Positions 9,525 through 20,624 of a DNA stretch of 64,000 nucleotides are shown piece after piece; the stretch's first letter is position 1; each line of letters starts with the position of its first letter. The translations under genes were made by a program, and so were the position numbers. The DNA is taken from NCBI GenBank assembly GCA_001664505.1, contig CP011806.1, positions 389,067 to 453,066 of the forward strand. The letters are read 5' to 3'. This DNA comes from Acidobacteria bacterium Mor1. Lineage in GTDB: Bacteria; Acidobacteriota; Polarisedimenticolia; Polarisedimenticolales; Polarisedimenticolaceae. The notes under the pieces were generated by a model. That model did no database searches and was not told the origin of the DNA. It worked only from the letters and a program-made list of their open reading frames with translations.

Positions 9525-10916
9525 ATGATGGACGCGTTCAAGAACATTTGGAGCATCCCGGAGCTGCGGCGCCGGATTCTCTACACGTTCGGGATGCTCG
9601 GGGTGTACCGGATCGGAAGTCACATTCCGACCCCGGGGATCGACAAGGACGCCCTGCGCACGATGTTCGAGCAGAATGCGGGCAGCATTCTCGGCTTCGT
9701 CGATCTGTTCTCGGGGGGCAACTTCGCCAACCTGACGATCTTCGCCCTCGGCATCATGCCCTACATCACCGCGTCGATCATCTTGCAGCTACTGACGGTG
9801 GTGTGGCCTTATCTCGAGAAGCTCAGCAAGGAAGGCGAGGCCGGGCGCAAGAAGATCACCCAGTACACCCGCTACGGGACGGTGGTCCTTTCGGTCGTCC
9901 AGGGCTTCGGTATCGCGCTCCTGCTGGAGAGCATGAGTTCCGGCACCGCCGGCCAGATCGTGCTGAACCCGGGCTGGTCCTTCCGCCTGATGACCGTCCT
10001 GACCCTCACCACCGGAACCGCCTTCCTGATGTGGCTCGGTGAGCAGATCTCCGAACGGGGCATCGGCAACGGTATTTCGCTGATCATCTACGCCGGCATC
10101 GTCGTCGGACTGCCGGGCGCGATCATCAGCACCGTCCAGGATCTCAAGAGCGGCACGCTCAACGCCATCCAGGTGCTGCTGCTGATCATTCTGATGGTCG
10201 CGGTCATCGCCGCCATCGTGTTCGTCGAGCGGGCTCAGCGCCGCATCCCGATCCAGTACGCCCGCCGGGTGGTTGGGCGCCGGGTCTACGGCGGCTCCTC
10301 GACCTACATGCCCCTGCGGGTGAACAGCGCCGGCGTCATCCCGGTGATCTTCGCCTCCTCGGTGCTGGCGATTCCGAGCACCCTGGGGACGATTCCGGCC
10401 CTGGCCAACGTCGGCTGGATCCAGGAGATCCTGCGGCAGATCGACTACTCGGCGCCCCTGTACGCGCTGCTCTACTTCGCGGCGATCGTCTTCTTCTGCT
10501 TCTTCTACGTGTCCATCATCTTCAACCCGATGGACCAGGCAGACAACATGAAGAAGTACGGTGGCTTCATCCCGGGGATCCGCCCGGGCAAGCGCACCGC
10601 CGAGTACATTGACCAGATTCTTACTCGCCTTACTTTCGCCGGGTCGGTCTACCTGGGTCTGATCAGCATCCTGCCGATGTTCCTGATCAGCGGGTTCCGG
10701 GTGCAGTTGCTGCCCGGCGTGGGCCCGTACCTCGACCGGATCCTGCCCGATTTCATCACCACGGGTCTGGGCGTGAAGTTCTTCTTCGGCGGAACTTCGC
10801 TGCTCATCGTCGTCGGCGTTGCCATGGACACGGTCCAGCAGATCGAGTCCCAGCTGATCATGCGCCACTACGAAGGCTTCATGAAGGGCACCCGGATCAA
10901 GGGACGGCGGGGCTAG
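9525..10916 (+). CDS. secY: Protein translocase subunit SecY
   Basis: Integral membrane protein of 463 residues with the usual ten hydrophobic helices. It forms the inner-membrane Sec channel with SecE and SecG. The N terminus FKNIWSIPELRRRILYTFGM and ISERGIGNGISLIIYAGIV, a conserved loop, are present, as is DNMKKYGGFIPGIRPGKRT near the C-terminal cytoplasmic loop. It is the last gene of the spc order; 48 bases lead to adk. Confidence 0.98.
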   Translation: MMDAFKNIWSIPELRRRILYTFGMLGVYRIGSHIPTPGIDKDALRTMFEQNAGSILGFVDLFSGGNFANLTIFALGIMPYITASIILQLLTVVWPYLEKLSKEGEAGRKKITQYTRYGTVVLSVVQGFGIALLLESMSSGTAGQIVLNPGWSFRLMTVLTLTTGTAFLMWLGEQISERGIGNGISLIIYAGIVVGLPGAIISTVQDLKSGTLNAIQVLLLIILMVAVIAAIVFVERAQRRIPIQYARRVVGRRVYGGSSTYMPLRVNSAGVIPVIFASSVLAIPSTLGTIPALANVGWIQEILRQIDYSAPLYALLYFAAIVFFCFFYVSIIFNPMDQADNMKKYGGFIPGIRPGKRTAEYIDQILTRLTFAGSVYLGLISILPMFLISGFRVQLLPGVGPYLDRILPDFITTGLGVKFFFGGTSLLIVVGVAMDTVQQIESQLIMRHYEGFMKGTRIKGRRG

Positions 10917-10940
10917 CCTGATGGCGGAACGGCGCAACTC

Positions 10941-10949
10941 TGCTATCAT
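10941..10949 (+). promoter_or_regulatory. Extended -10 promoter before adk
   Basis: TGCTATCAT is a TGn-type extended -10 element in the secY-adk gap. It would start transcription about 9 bases before the adk GTG. No convincing -35 is visible. If real, it adds an internal promoter for adk, map, infA and the alpha-operon ribosomal genes. Confidence 0.4.
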
Positions 10950-10964
10950 GAGGGCTTTACGCCC

Positions 10965-11612
10965 GTGAGGCTGGTGTTTATCGGCCCCCCGGGAGTGGGA
11001 AAGGGGACCCAGGCAGTTCGCCTGACCGACTCGCTGCGCGTGCCGCACGTCTCCACCGGGGACATCCTGCGGCAGGGCATGCGCGAAGGCACCGCGGTTG
11101 GCCGCAAGGCTCGCGAGTTCGTGGATGCCGGAAAACTGGTCCCCGACGAGGTAATGGGCGATCTGATCGCCGAGCGGCTGGCCAAGCCCGACGCCCGCGA
11201 CGGCTTCGTGCTCGACGGCTTCCCGCGCACGGTGGCTCAGATCTCGATCCTCGACGATGTCTTGGGCCGGTTGGGGGTCGTCCTCGACCGGGTGTTCGTG
11301 CTCGTGGCGCCGGAGCAGGAAATCGTGCGGCGCCTGGGTGGACGGCGTGTCTGCCCGCAGAACGGTGAGGTCTACCACGTCGAGAGCCACCCGCCGAAGT
11401 CGCCGGGCGTTTGCGACTCCTGCGGTACGGCCTTGATCCAGCGTCCCGACGATGCCGAAGAGGTGATCCGGGAGCGGCTGGGGGTCTACGCCGAGCTTAC
11501 GGAGCCGGTCGCTTCGGCCTACGCCGAGCGCGGACTCTTGGTGGAAATCGACGGCACGGGGGATCCCGATGCCGTCTTTGAACGTTTGCAACAAGGACTG
11601 GAAGAAGTTTGA
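10965..11612 (+). CDS. adk: Adenylate kinase
   Basis: Protein of 215 residues from a GTG start; it interconverts AMP + ATP and 2 ADP in the cytoplasm. GPPGVGKGTQ (residues 7-16) is the P-loop and DGFPRT the NMP-binding signature. It has the long LID domain. At the four LID zinc positions it has C130, N133, C150 and C153, where Bacillus has C130, C133, C150 and D153, so the site is a mixed variant. Its TGA stop overlaps the TTG start of map. Confidence 0.97.
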   Translation: MRLVFIGPPGVGKGTQAVRLTDSLRVPHVSTGDILRQGMREGTAVGRKAREFVDAGKLVPDEVMGDLIAERLAKPDARDGFVLDGFPRTVAQISILDDVLGRLGVVLDRVFVLVAPEQEIVRRLGGRRVCPQNGEVYHVESHPPKSPGVCDSCGTALIQRPDDAEEVIRERLGVYAELTEPVASAYAERGLLVEIDGTGDPDAVFERLQQGLEEV

Positions 11613-12400
11613 GCCTGGTACTGAAATCGTCTGCCGAGATCGACATCATGCAGCAGGCGAACCGCATCATCTGGGATGTCCTCGAAGAGGTCGAGCGCAA
11701 GCTCGAACCGGGGATGACCACGATGGACGTGGATCGCATGGCCGAAGACATGATCCGCTCGGCAGGGGCCAAGGCGGCCTTCAAGGGCTACCCGCACCCG
11801 GGGGACGGCAGTCCCTTCCCCGGAACGGTGTGCGTCTCGCTCAACGACGAGATCGTCCACGGCGTGCCCTCGGAAAAGACCGTGTTGAGCGAGGGGGACA
11901 TCCTCTCGGTCGATTGCGGTGTCGTCTACAAGGGCTACTACGGCGATTCGGCTCGGACCTTCCCCGTCGGCGACATCTCCGAGGAGAGCCGCCGGCTGCT
12001 CGACGTGACCCGGGAATCCCTGAAGAAGGGGATCGCCCAGGCCAAGGTCGGGAACCGGGTGTCCGACATCGGCCACGCGGTGCAGACCCACGTCGAGGGG
12101 CACGGCTTCTCGGTCGTGCGTGAGTTCGTCGGGCACGGGATCGGAGCGCGGCTCCACGAAGATCCCCAGGTGCCCAACTTCGGAGCTCCCGGCCGCCGCG
12201 AGCGGCTCCAGGCCGGGATGGTGTTGGCCATCGAGCCGATGGTCAACGCGGGTGGCCCCGACGTGCTGCTGAGCGCGTCGGATGGCTGGACCGCCCGAAC
12301 GCGGGACGGAAGCCGTTCCGCTCATTTCGAGATGTGTGTTGCCGTTACCGAGGACGGTCCCAGGATTCTGGGTCAACTCTCGGGCAGCAACGGAGGATAG
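11609..12400 (+). CDS. map: Methionine aminopeptidase, type I
   Basis: Protein of 263 residues that removes the initiator Met from nascent chains. Metal ligands are visible: D102 (VDCGVVYKG), D113 (YGDSARTF), His in FVGHGIG, and Glu residues in AIEPMVNAG and [11 protein letters not shown]. The start is TTG 11609 overlapping the adk stop as TTGA, with GGAAGAAG just upstream. No SH3 or zinc-finger extension is present. Confidence 0.96.
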   Translation: MSLVLKSSAEIDIMQQANRIIWDVLEEVERKLEPGMTTMDVDRMAEDMIRSAGAKAAFKGYPHPGDGSPFPGTVCVSLNDEIVHGVPSEKTVLSEGDILSVDCGVVYKGYYGDSARTFPVGDISEESRRLLDVTRESLKKGIAQAKVGNRVSDIGHAVQTHVEGHGFSVVREFVGHGIGARLHEDPQVPNFGAPGRRERLQAGMVLAIEPMVNAGGPDVLLSASDGWTARTRDGSRSAHFEMCVAVTEDGPRILGQLSGSNGG

Positions 12401-12407
12401 AGAACGT

Positions 12408-12626
12408 ATGGCGAAAGAAGAGGCCATTCAGGTCGAGGCTACGGTGGTCGAGCCGCTGCCCAATGCGATGTTCCGGGTGGAGCTCGAGAACGAACACCGG
12501 GTCCTGGCCCATATCTCCGGCAAGATGCGGAAGCATTTCATCCGTATCCTGCCCGGCGACAAGGTGCTGGTCGAACTCTCTCCGTACGATCTGACTCGCG
12601 GTCGGATTGTGTACCGCTACAAGTAG
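12408..12626 (+). CDS. infA: Translation initiation factor IF-1
   Basis: Protein of 72 residues ([20 protein letters not shown]), an S1-like OB fold with [20 protein letters not shown]. The start is ATG 12408; the frame is open upstream inside map but this start gives the exact family length, with GGAGG upstream. IF-1 binds the 30S A site during initiation. Confidence 0.97.
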   Translation: MAKEEAIQVEATVVEPLPNAMFRVELENEHRVLAHISGKMRKHFIRILPGDKVLVELSPYDLTRGRIVYRYK

Positions 12627-12641
12627 TTCAGGGGACGTGTC

Positions 12642-12755
12642 ATGAAGGTGCGGGCATCCGTCAAGAAAATGTGTGATAAGTGCAAGGTCATCCGGCGCAA
12701 GGGGATCGTGCGCGTTATCTGCGAGAACCCGAAGCACAAGCAGCGTCAGGGCTGA
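12642..12755 (+). CDS. rpmJ: 50S ribosomal protein L36 (bL36), zinc form
   Basis: Short gene of 37 residues, [15 protein letters not shown] at the start and [12 protein letters not shown] at the end. C11, C14, C27 and H32 form the zinc ribbon, so this is the zinc-binding version. It sits between infA and rpsM, its usual place. Confidence 0.96.
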   Translation: MKVRASVKKMCDKCKVIRRKGIVRVICENPKHKQRQG

Positions 12756-12804
12756 GCGCCCCGTATTCAGGGAAAGCCGGCCGCTGCCGGCGGAGGGATG
12801 AGTC

Positions 12805-13182
12805 GTGGCTCGAATTTCCGGTGTGGATTTGCCGCCCAACAAGCGGGTGGAAATCGGACTGACCTACATCTTCGGTATCGGGCGTGCCCGTGCGGTCGAC
12901 ATCCTGGAGAAGGCCAAGGTCGATCGGGCCATCCGCGTGCGGGATATGTCCGACGACGAGGTGCTGCGCATCACCCGGGTGATCAACCAGGAAGGGCGGG
13001 TCGAGGGTGACCTGCGCAAGGCGATCGCCCTGGACATCAAGCGCCTGATTGAGAACGGCTCGTACCGCGGAATGCGGCACCGCCGCAACCTGCCGTGCCG
13101 CGGACAGCGCACGAACACCAACGCGCGCACCCGCCGTGGCCCTCGCCGGGCGATCGCGGGCAAGAAGAAGGCGACACGCTAA
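12805..13182 (+). CDS. rpsM: 30S ribosomal protein S13 (uS13)
   Basis: Protein of 125 residues from a GTG start with GGAGGGATGA upstream. [20 protein letters not shown] and the basic tail [17 protein letters not shown] are typical. First ribosomal gene of the alpha order. Confidence 0.97.
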   Translation: MARISGVDLPPNKRVEIGLTYIFGIGRARAVDILEKAKVDRAIRVRDMSDDEVLRITRVINQEGRVEGDLRKAIALDIKRLIENGSYRGMRHRRNLPCRGQRTNTNARTRRGPRRAIAGKKKATR

Positions 13183-13197
13183 GGAGCTCTGGGAACC

Positions 13198-13596
13198 ATG
13201 GCAAAGGCGCAAAAAGGGGCCAAGAAACCGGCCCGTCGTGAACGCAAGAACGTCCCTCACGGGGTGGCTCACGTTCACGCAACGTTCAACAACACCATCG
13301 TGACCATCTCGGATCCGACCGGGGACACCGTTTGCTGGGCGTCCGCCGGGGGTCAGGGATTCAAGGGTTCGCGTAAGGGCACGCCCTTTGCCGCCCAGAC
13401 CGCGGCCCAGGTGGCCGGCCGCGCCGCTCGCGAAAACGGAGTGCGCTCCGTCGACGTGCGGGTCAAGGGCCCCGGCGGCGGCCGTGAATCGGCGGTTCGT
13501 GCGCTGAAGGCCTGTGGTATCGACGTCAAGTCGATCCGCGACGTCACCCCCATTCCGCATAACGGTTGCCGTCCGCCCAAGCGGCGGCGCGTCTGA
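13198..13596 (+). CDS. rpsK: 30S ribosomal protein S11 (uS11)
   Basis: Protein of 132 residues. [20 protein letters not shown] and the C-terminal [18 protein letters not shown] identify S11, part of the 30S platform. The N terminus is Lys-rich. Confidence 0.97.
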   Translation: MAKAQKGAKKPARRERKNVPHGVAHVHATFNNTIVTISDPTGDTVCWASAGGQGFKGSRKGTPFAAQTAAQVAGRAARENGVRSVDVRVKGPGGGRESAVRALKACGIDVKSIRDVTPIPHNGCRPPKRRRV

Positions 13597-13618
13597 TTGA
13601 GCGCAGGAGACTCGGAGC

Positions 13619-14245
13619 ATGGCTAGACACGCAGGGGCCGTATGCAGGCTCTGTCGTCGCGAAGGCATGAAGCTGTTCCTCAAGGGGGATCGTTGCTTCA
13701 AGGAAAAGTGCGCGTTCGAGCGTCGCGGGTATGCGCCCGGTCAGCACGGACGTCGTCGCCAGAAGATTCAGGGCTACGGCATTCAGCTTCGTGAGAAGCA
13801 GAAGGTCAAGCGGATGTACGGCGTATTCGAGCGCCAGTTCCGCAACTACTTCGCCAAGGCCGCGTCGAGCAAGGGCATCACGGGTGAGAACCTCCTCCGT
13901 CTGCTCGAGCTGCGCATGGATAACGTGGTCTACCGGCTCGGCTTCGCCTCTTCCCGGGCGATGGCGCGGCAGCTGGTGGCTCACGGCCACTTCCAGGTGA
14001 ACGGTCGCCGGCTCGATATCCCGTCGGCTTCGCTGAAGCCCGGAACCGAGATCACCCTCAGCGAGGCCAGCCGCAAGAACGAGGAGATCCAGGTCTGCCT
14101 CGACACCGCTCAGGGCCGGGGCATCCCCCCGTGGCTCGAGCTGGACCAGGCGGCCTTCAAGGGCACGGTCAAGGCGCTCCCCACTCGTGAGGACGTGACC
14201 ATGCCGATCCAGGAACAGTTGATCGTCGAGCTTTACTCGAAGTAA
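13619..14245 (+). CDS. rpsD: 30S ribosomal protein S4 (uS4), zinc form
   Basis: Protein of 208 residues. C9, C12, C26 and C31 at the N terminus form a zinc-binding site, so this is the C+ form of S4. The S4 RNA-binding domain follows ([20 protein letters not shown]). It nucleates 30S assembly. It lies between rpsK and rpoA as in most bacteria. Confidence 0.97.
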   Translation: MARHAGAVCRLCRREGMKLFLKGDRCFKEKCAFERRGYAPGQHGRRRQKIQGYGIQLREKQKVKRMYGVFERQFRNYFAKAASSKGITGENLLRLLELRMDNVVYRLGFASSRAMARQLVAHGHFQVNGRRLDIPSASLKPGTEITLSEASRKNEEIQVCLDTAQGRGIPPWLELDQAAFKGTVKALPTREDVTMPIQEQLIVELYSK

Positions 14246-14259
14246 TCAGGAGGGTCTGG

Positions 14260-15243
<984 letters not shown>

Positions 15244-15302
15244 GCCTCGGGCTCGGGGGGTGATTCGACGGGGGCCGGGGGACCGGTTCCGAGGATAAAT
15301 CG

Positions 15303-15728
15303 ATGAGACACCGCGTACAGGGAAGAAAGCTCGGACGTACCTCCGAGCACCGCAAGGCGCTGCTGCGCAACCTTTCGAACGAGCTGTTCGACAAGGAGCG
15401 TATCTGCACGACCCTGCACAAGGCGAAGGAGCTCCGCCCCTACGCCGAGAAACTGGTCACCATGGCCAAGCGGGAAACGCTTCACGCGCGCCGGCTGGTG
15501 CTTCGTGAGATCCACAACCGCGACACGGTGGCCAAGCTGTTCGACACCCTGTCCGCGCGCTACGCGCAGCGGCCCGGGGGGTACACCCGCATCATCAAGC
15601 TCGGACCCCGCCGGGGGGACAACGCCGAGATGGCGCTGATCGAGTTGGTCGATGCCGAGATCGCCAGCGCCGGCGAGGCCGACGCCGAGGAGCAGGGCAA
15701 GGATGCGTCGTCGTCCAAGGACGCCTGA
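15303..15728 (+). CDS. rplQ: 50S ribosomal protein L17 (bL17)
   Basis: Protein of 141 residues: [20 protein letters not shown] at the start and [20 protein letters not shown] near residue 95, then a short Ala/Asp-rich acidic tail. It is the last gene of the ribosomal block and is followed by a strong terminator. Confidence 0.97.
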   Translation: MRHRVQGRKLGRTSEHRKALLRNLSNELFDKERICTTLHKAKELRPYAEKLVTMAKRETLHARRLVLREIHNRDTVAKLFDTLSARYAQRPGGYTRIIKLGPRRGDNAEMALIELVDAEIASAGEADAEEQGKDASSSKDA

Positions 15729-15765
15729 CGATTGGCGGATTCATTGTCCAACCGAATGATTTTGA

Positions 15766-15797
15766 ACAGGAGCCTGTTTCAGGCTCCTGTTTTTTTT
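15766..15797 (+). terminator. Intrinsic terminator of the ribosomal block
   Basis: ACAGGAGCCT (15766-15775) and AGGCTCCTGT (15781-15790) form a perfect 10-bp stem with a GTTTC loop, followed by a run of T to 15797. It closes the S10-spc-alpha block after rplQ. Confidence 0.93.
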
Positions 15798-15810
15798 GAA
15801 GGCAGCATGT

Positions 15811-15848
15811 GTAGGCAAGAAGCCTGCTTCGGGTAGGCAGCAGCCTGC
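15811..15848. repeat. Tandem pair of short hairpin units before carB
   Basis: GTAGGCAAGAAGCCTGC (15811-15827) is followed five bases later by GTAGGCAGCAGCCTGC (15833-15848). Each unit contains AGGC...GCCT and can fold on itself. They lie between the rplQ terminator and the carB start, in the probable carB leader. Function is unknown. Confidence 0.5.
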
Positions 15849-15875
15849 GGGACTCACTACGACGGGGGAGAGGGA

Positions 15876-18800
15876 GTGCCCAAGCGCACCGATATCCACA
15901 GGATCTTGATTGTCGGGTCCGGACCGATCGTGATCGGCCAGGCCTGCGAGTTCGACTATTCCGGTAGCCAGGCCTGCAAGGCGCTCCGCGAGGAGGGCTA
16001 CGAGGTGGTGTTGGTCAACTCCAACCCGGCCACCATCATGACCGACCCGGCGCTGGCCGATCGCACCTACGTGGAGCCGCTGACTCCCGAGGTGGTCGAG
16101 CAGATCATTCGCCGCGAGCAGCCCGACGCGATTCTTCCCACGGTGGGTGGTCAGACCGCCCTCAACCTGGTGATGGCGCTGGGCGAGCGGGGCACCATCG
16201 CGGATACCGGCGTGGAGCTGATCGGCGCCAAGCTGTCGGCGATCCGGATGGCCGAGGACCGGCAAGAGTTCAAGAACGCGATGACGCGGATCGGCCTCGA
16301 TACCCCTCGCAGCGCCGTGGTCCATACCCTGGCCGAGGCTCGCGAGCACCTGACCGAGCTGGGCTTCCCGGTGATCATCCGCCCCTCCTTCACCCTGGGG
16401 GGCAGCGGCGGCGGAACCGCGTACAACATCGACGAGTTCGAGGAGATCGTACAGAGCGGGCTGGACCAGAGCCCGACCACCGAGGTGCTGATCGAGGAAT
16501 CGGTGCTCGGCTGGAAGGAGTACGAACTCGAGTTGATGCGGGATCTCAACGACAACGTCGTCGTGATCTGCTCGATCGAGAACTTCGACGCCATGGGGGT
16601 GCACACCGGAGACTCGATCACCGTGGCGCCGGCCCAGACCCTGACCGACAAGGAATACCAGGCGATGCGGGACGCCGCGATCCAGGTGATCCGCACCATC
16701 GGGGTCGAGACCGGGGGATCGAACATCCAGTTCGCCGTCGATCCGAAGACCGGCCGTATGGTCGTGATCGAGATGAACCCGCGGGTCTCCCGCTCGTCGG
16801 CGCTGGCTTCCAAGGCCACCGGGTTCCCCATCGCCAAGATCGCCGCCAAGCTCGCGGTGGGCTACACCCTGGATGAGATCCCCAACGACATCACCGGCAC
16901 GACCCCCTCATCCTTCGAGCCGGTGTTGGACTACGTGGTGGTCAAGGCGCCTCGCTGGGCCTTCGAGAAATTCCCCGGCGCCAGCCCGGTCCTCGGCACC
17001 CAGATGAAGTCGGTGGGCGAGGCGATGTCCATGGGCCGCAATTTCAAGGAAGCGCTGCAGAAGAGCCTGCGCTCCCTCGAGATCGGCCGCGCCGGCCTCG
17101 GCGCCGACGGCAAGGACCAGTTCGACGAGACCCGGCTGCGGGAGAAGCTGATTCAGCCGACTCCGGAACGGATCTTCTGGATCCGCTACGCGATCCAGTG
17201 CGGCATGCGGGTCGACAGCATCGCGTCGATCACCGGCGTCGACCCCTGGTTCCTGCGCCAGATCGAGGAACTGGTCGACCTCGAAGGCCGTCTGCGTTCC
17301 TTCAGCTTCGCGGCGCTGCCCGAGTCGCTGCTGCGGCGGGCCAAGCGCTGGGGCTTCTCCGACATTCAGCTGGCCCATCTGCTCGACGTCAGCGAATCCG
17401 ACGTGCGGGAGCGCCGCAAGGAGCTCGGCATCGTGCCGGTGTACAAGCGGGTCGATACCTGCGCCGCCGAGTTCGAGGCGCTGACCCCTTATCTCTACTC
17501 GACCTACGAGGAAGAGGACGAGGCAGAGCCCACCGACCGCAAGAAGGTAATGATCCTCGGCGGTGGGCCCAACCGTATCGGACAGGGGATCGAGTTCGAC
17601 TATTGCTGTTGCCATGCGTCCTTCGCCCTGAGCGACGAGGGGATCGAGACGATCATGGTCAACTGCAACCCGGAGACGGTGTCTACCGACTACGACACCT
17701 CCGACCGGCTGTACTTCGAGCCGCTGACCCTCGAGGACGTGCTGCGCATCGTCGAGCACGAGAAGCCCGAGGGAGTGATCGTGCAGTTCGGCGGACAGAC
17801 CCCGCTGGGCCTGGCGATTCCGCTCCAGGAGCAGGGCGTCAAGATTCTCGGCACCTCGCCGGACTCCATCGACCTGGCCGAGGACCGCAACCGCTTCGGT
17901 GAGTTGTTGCGCAAGCTCGAGATTCCGGCGCCGGAATGGGGCACCGCCCGTTCCCTGGACGAGGCGCGGGAGGCGTGCAAGAGGATCGGGTACCCGGTCC
18001 TGGTGCGCCCCTCCTATGTGCTCGGCGGCCGGGCGATGTTCATCACCTACAGCGAGGATGAACTTGCCGACACCATGCGCAAGGCGGTGGAGGCGTCGCC
18101 GGAGCATCCGGTGCTGCTGGACCGCTTCCTCGAGGACGCGTTCGAGGTGGACGTCGATGCCCTGTGCGACGGCGAGGACGTGGTGGTCGCCGGCATCATG
18201 CAGCACATCGAGGAGGCCGGGGTCCACTCCGGCGACTCCGCCTGCGTGCTGCCGCCCTACCACCCGGTGGTGCGGGACAAGCTGGATCTGATCCGTGAGT
18301 ACAGCCGCAAGCTGGCCCTGGCCCTCGGCGTCCGCGGCCTGATGAACGTGCAGTTCGCCATTCGCGACGACGTGCTCTACGTACTCGAGGTCAACCCGCG
18401 GGCCAGCCGCACCGTCCCCTTCGTGGCCAAGGCGACCGGCGTACCCCTGGCGGGCATCGCAGCGCGCCTGATGGTGGGCAAGACCCTCAAGGAACTCGGC
18501 CTGACCGAGGAGCCGCCGCTCAACGGGTGTTTCGTCAAGGAGGCGGTCTTCCCCTTCATCAAGTTCGCCGGGGTGGACCCGGTGCTCAGCCCGGAGATGC
18601 GCTCCACCGGCGAGGTGATGGGGGTGGCCCAGGACTTCGGCATGGCCTTCGGCAAGGCGCAGATGGCGGCGGGTTCGAGTCTTCCGGCCCACGGTTCCGC
18701 CTTCATCTCGGTCAACGCCAACGACCGGGAGAACGCGGTCCCGATCGCCCGGGGGCTCGCAGCCTTCGGCTTCACCCTTGTGGCGACCCGCGGCACCGCC

Positions 18801-19118
18801 GAGGCGCTGGAAGAGCACGGGATCTCCAGCCGGATCGTGCACAAGATCAGTGAGGGGCGGCCCAACGTCGTCGACCTGATCAAGAACGGCGAGATCCAGT
18901 TGATCATCAATACCCCGTTCGGCGGCGATTCCTACGCCGACGAGAGGGAGATGCGCAGAGCGGCAACCCTGCGCGGGGTGCCGTTGATCACGACCCTCTC
19001 GGGGGCCCACGCCGCGGTGGAAGCGCTGCGGGCGATGCAGAGCGGCCGGCTCGAGGTCCGCTCCCTCCAGGAGATCTACGAGGGAGTGCCCCTCAGCGAG
19101 GAGCAGGCGGGCGGGTAG
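15876..19118 (+). CDS. carB: Carbamoyl-phosphate synthase large subunit
   Basis: Protein of 1080 residues (family about 1073), making carbamoyl phosphate for pyrimidines and arginine from glutamine-derived ammonia, bicarbonate and 2 ATP. Two ATP-grasp halves are visible: [20 protein letters not shown] at the start of the first and [20 protein letters not shown] at the start of the second (about residue 563). An oligomerisation domain lies between, and the C-terminal 140 residues form the MGS-like allosteric domain. Start GTG with GGGGGAGAGGG upstream. carA is not in this window; pyrF and pyrD lie far away at the right edge. Confidence 0.97.
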   Translation: MPKRTDIHRILIVGSGPIVIGQACEFDYSGSQACKALREEGYEVVLVNSNPATIMTDPALADRTYVEPLTPEVVEQIIRREQPDAILPTVGGQTALNLVMALGERGTIADTGVELIGAKLSAIRMAEDRQEFKNAMTRIGLDTPRSAVVHTLAEAREHLTELGFPVIIRPSFTLGGSGGGTAYNIDEFEEIVQSGLDQSPTTEVLIEESVLGWKEYELELMRDLNDNVVVICSIENFDAMGVHTGDSITVAPAQTLTDKEYQAMRDAAIQVIRTIGVETGGSNIQFAVDPKTGRMVVIEMNPRVSRSSALASKATGFPIAKIAAKLAVGYTLDEIPNDITGTTPSSFEPVLDYVVVKAPRWAFEKFPGASPVLGTQMKSVGEAMSMGRNFKEALQKSLRSLEIGRAGLGADGKDQFDETRLREKLIQPTPERIFWIRYAIQCGMRVDSIASITGVDPWFLRQIEELVDLEGRLRSFSFAALPESLLRRAKRWGFSDIQLAHLLDVSESDVRERRKELGIVPVYKRVDTCAAEFEALTPYLYSTYEEEDEAEPTDRKKVMILGGGPNRIGQGIEFDYCCCHASFALSDEGIETIMVNCNPETVSTDYDTSDRLYFEPLTLEDVLRIVEHEKPEGVIVQFGGQTPLGLAIPLQEQGVKILGTSPDSIDLAEDRNRFGELLRKLEIPAPEWGTARSLDEAREACKRIGYPVLVRPSYVLGGRAMFITYSEDELADTMRKAVEASPEHPVLLDRFLEDAFEVDVDALCDGEDVVVAGIMQHIEEAGVHSGDSACVLPPYHPVVRDKLDLIREYSRKLALALGVRGLMNVQFAIRDDVLYVLEVNPRASRTVPFVAKATGVPLAGIAARLMVGKTLKELGLTEEPPLNGCFVKEAVFPFIKFAGVDPVLSPEMRSTGEVMGVAQDFGMAFGKAQMAAGSSLPAHGSAFISVNANDRENAVPIARGLAAFGFTLVATRGTAEALEEHGISSRIVHKISEGRPNVVDLIKNGEIQLIINTPFGGDSYADEREMRRAATLRGVPLITTLSGAHAAVEALRAMQSGRLEVRSLQEIYEGVPLSEEQAGG

Positions 19119-19131
19119 CCGGCAGGGGAGG

Positions 19132-19617
19132 CTAGTCGCTTCCCCGCAGCTTCTTGATCATCTCCCGGGTCGCGTGGTTCTTCGGGTCGCCGACGATGGC
19201 GACCCGTATGCCCAGAGTGCGGGCCAGGGCGGCCTCGGGCAGGGTCTCCACGGTGTAGTCGGTACCCTTGCAGTGAACATCGGGCCGTAGGCTGCGCAGG
19301 AGCGGCTCCACATCCAGCTCCTCGAACACGGTGACGTAGTCGACGCAGGCGAACCCGGCCAGCAGCTCCGCCCGTTCGTGGTCCGGCACGATCGGCCGGT
19401 CCGGTCCCTTGAGCGCCCGGGCGGAGGCGTCTGCGTTGACCGCCACCACCAGGCGGTCCGCCTCGGCGCAGGCACCCAGCAGGTAGCGCAGGTGGCCGAC
19501 GTGAAGCAGATCGAACAGGCCGTTGGCCAGGGCCACCGTGCGGCCCTCGGCGCGATCGGCCTCGAGCCGGTCGATCAGCCGGGGCCGCTCGAGGATCTTT
19601 TCTTCGGGCAGGATCAT
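19132..19617 (-). CDS. rfaE2: Heptose 1-phosphate adenylyltransferase-like nucleotidyltransferase
   Basis: Protein of 161 residues of the cytidylyltransferase-like superfamily, with NGLFDLLHVGHLRYL containing the HxGH motif and a C-terminal KNHATREMIKKLRG segment. It resembles the C-terminal half of E. coli HldE, which makes ADP-heptose for the LPS inner core. Here it is a separate gene whose ATG overlaps the stop of the kinase gene (ATGA). Last gene of the LPS operon; it ends 13 bases from carB, converging on it. A glycerol-phosphate cytidylyltransferase is a less likely alternative, given the kinase partner. Confidence 0.87.
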   Translation of the reverse strand: MILPEEKILERPRLIDRLEADRAEGRTVALANGLFDLLHVGHLRYLLGACAEADRLVVAVNADASARALKGPDRPIVPDHERAELLAGFACVDYVTVFEELDVEPLLRSLRPDVHCKGTDYTVETLPEAALARTLGIRVAIVGDPKNHATREMIKKLRGSD

Positions 19618-20624
19618 GGTTGCTCCTCGAGCAGGGCCTGACGAATCTCGCCGGCGGAGATCGTGGCGGTGCCCGCCTTCATCACGACCAACCCCGCCGC
19701 GATGTTGGCCAGGGCCGCGGCCTCGGAGAAGCTACCTCCAGCCGCCCGCGCCAACGAGAACACGGCGGTGACTGTGTCTCCGGCGCCGGTCACGTCGGCG
19801 ACCTCGTCGGAGCCGAAGGCGGGAATGGTCAACGGTTTTTTGCGGGGTTCGAACAGGCACATGCCCTTGGCACCCCGGGTCATCAACACCGCGCCGTGTC
19901 CCGAGCGCCGCAACATGCGGGCTCCCGCGCGACGAACCGACTCGTCGTCGTGAAGCGGGCCGGAGCCGACGGCGATCTCGACCTCCTCCTGATTGGGCGT
20001 GCAGGCGGCGCCGCCGGGGTAGTCCAGGATGCGTCCGCGGGAATCGACGGTCAGCTGCAGGCCGTGCTTTCCCAGGGCGCCCACGATTTCGGGGGTCGCC
20101 GAGCCGTAGCCGTAGTCGGCGACCACAAGGCCGTCGGCGCGGGCTGCGACCTTCTCCAGCTTGCGGACGATTCGCTGCTGGAGGGCAGGGGAGAAGCTGC
20201 GGCCGGGTTCGCCCCGATCGAGGCGCACGATCTGTTGCCGGCGGGTGTGGATGCCCCCGGCGAGGATCCGGCTCTTGGCCGGGGTCACGTAGCTGCGCTC
20301 GCGCAGGATCGAACTGGTCGACACGCCGAGTTCGGCAAGGGCGGCGATCAGACGGTCCCCCGATGCGTCCCGGCCGACGACACCGACAGGGCGTGGGTCC
20401 GCGCCCAGCGCGCGCAGGTTTGCCACGGTGTTGCCGCCGCCGCCGGGAACCACCGTGGTTCCCCGGTAGTCCAGGATCAACACCGGCGCTTCCCGGGAGA
20501 CCCGGGCGATATCCCCCTGGACGAACTCATCGACGACGAAGTCGCCGAGCACCGCCAGGCGGCGGCCGTCGAAGCCGTCAACCAGACGAAGCAGGGCATC
20601 AAGTTGCAGAACCGTTCCGCTCAA
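19614..20624 (-). CDS. rfaE1: Heptose 7-phosphate kinase-like PfkB-family sugar kinase
   Basis: Protein of 336 residues, PfkB/ribokinase fold. PGGGGNTVANLRALGA is the N-terminal PfkB signature and DVTGAGDTVTAVFSLA carries the catalytic Asp of the C-terminal GAGD motif. It resembles the kinase half of HldE. The start TTG 20624 overlaps the stop of the upstream acyltransferase as TTGA and has GAGGAG 5 bases before it; the frame is open 19 codons further upstream but that region lies inside the neighbour. It precedes the nucleotidyltransferase with an ATGA overlap. Confidence 0.87.
   Translation of the reverse strand: MSGTVLQLDALLRLVDGFDGRRLAVLGDFVVDEFVQGDIARVSREAPVLILDYRGTTVVPGGGGNTVANLRALGADPRPVGVVGRDASGDRLIAALAELGVSTSSILRERSYVTPAKSRILAGGIHTRRQQIVRLDRGEPGRSFSPALQQRIVRKLEKVAARADGLVVADYGYGSATPEIVGALGKHGLQLTVDSRGRILDYPGGAACTPNQEEVEIAVGSGPLHDDESVRRAGARMLRRSGHGAVLMTRGAKGMCLFEPRKKPLTIPAFGSDEVADVTGAGDTVTAVFSLARAAGGSFSEAAALANIAAGLVVMKAGTATISAGEIRQALLEEQP

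Noticed and set aside
16908-19010. A 700-codon minus-strand open frame inside carB.
   Set aside because: Antisense shadow with His/Gly/Val-rich low-complexity translation; carB is intact.
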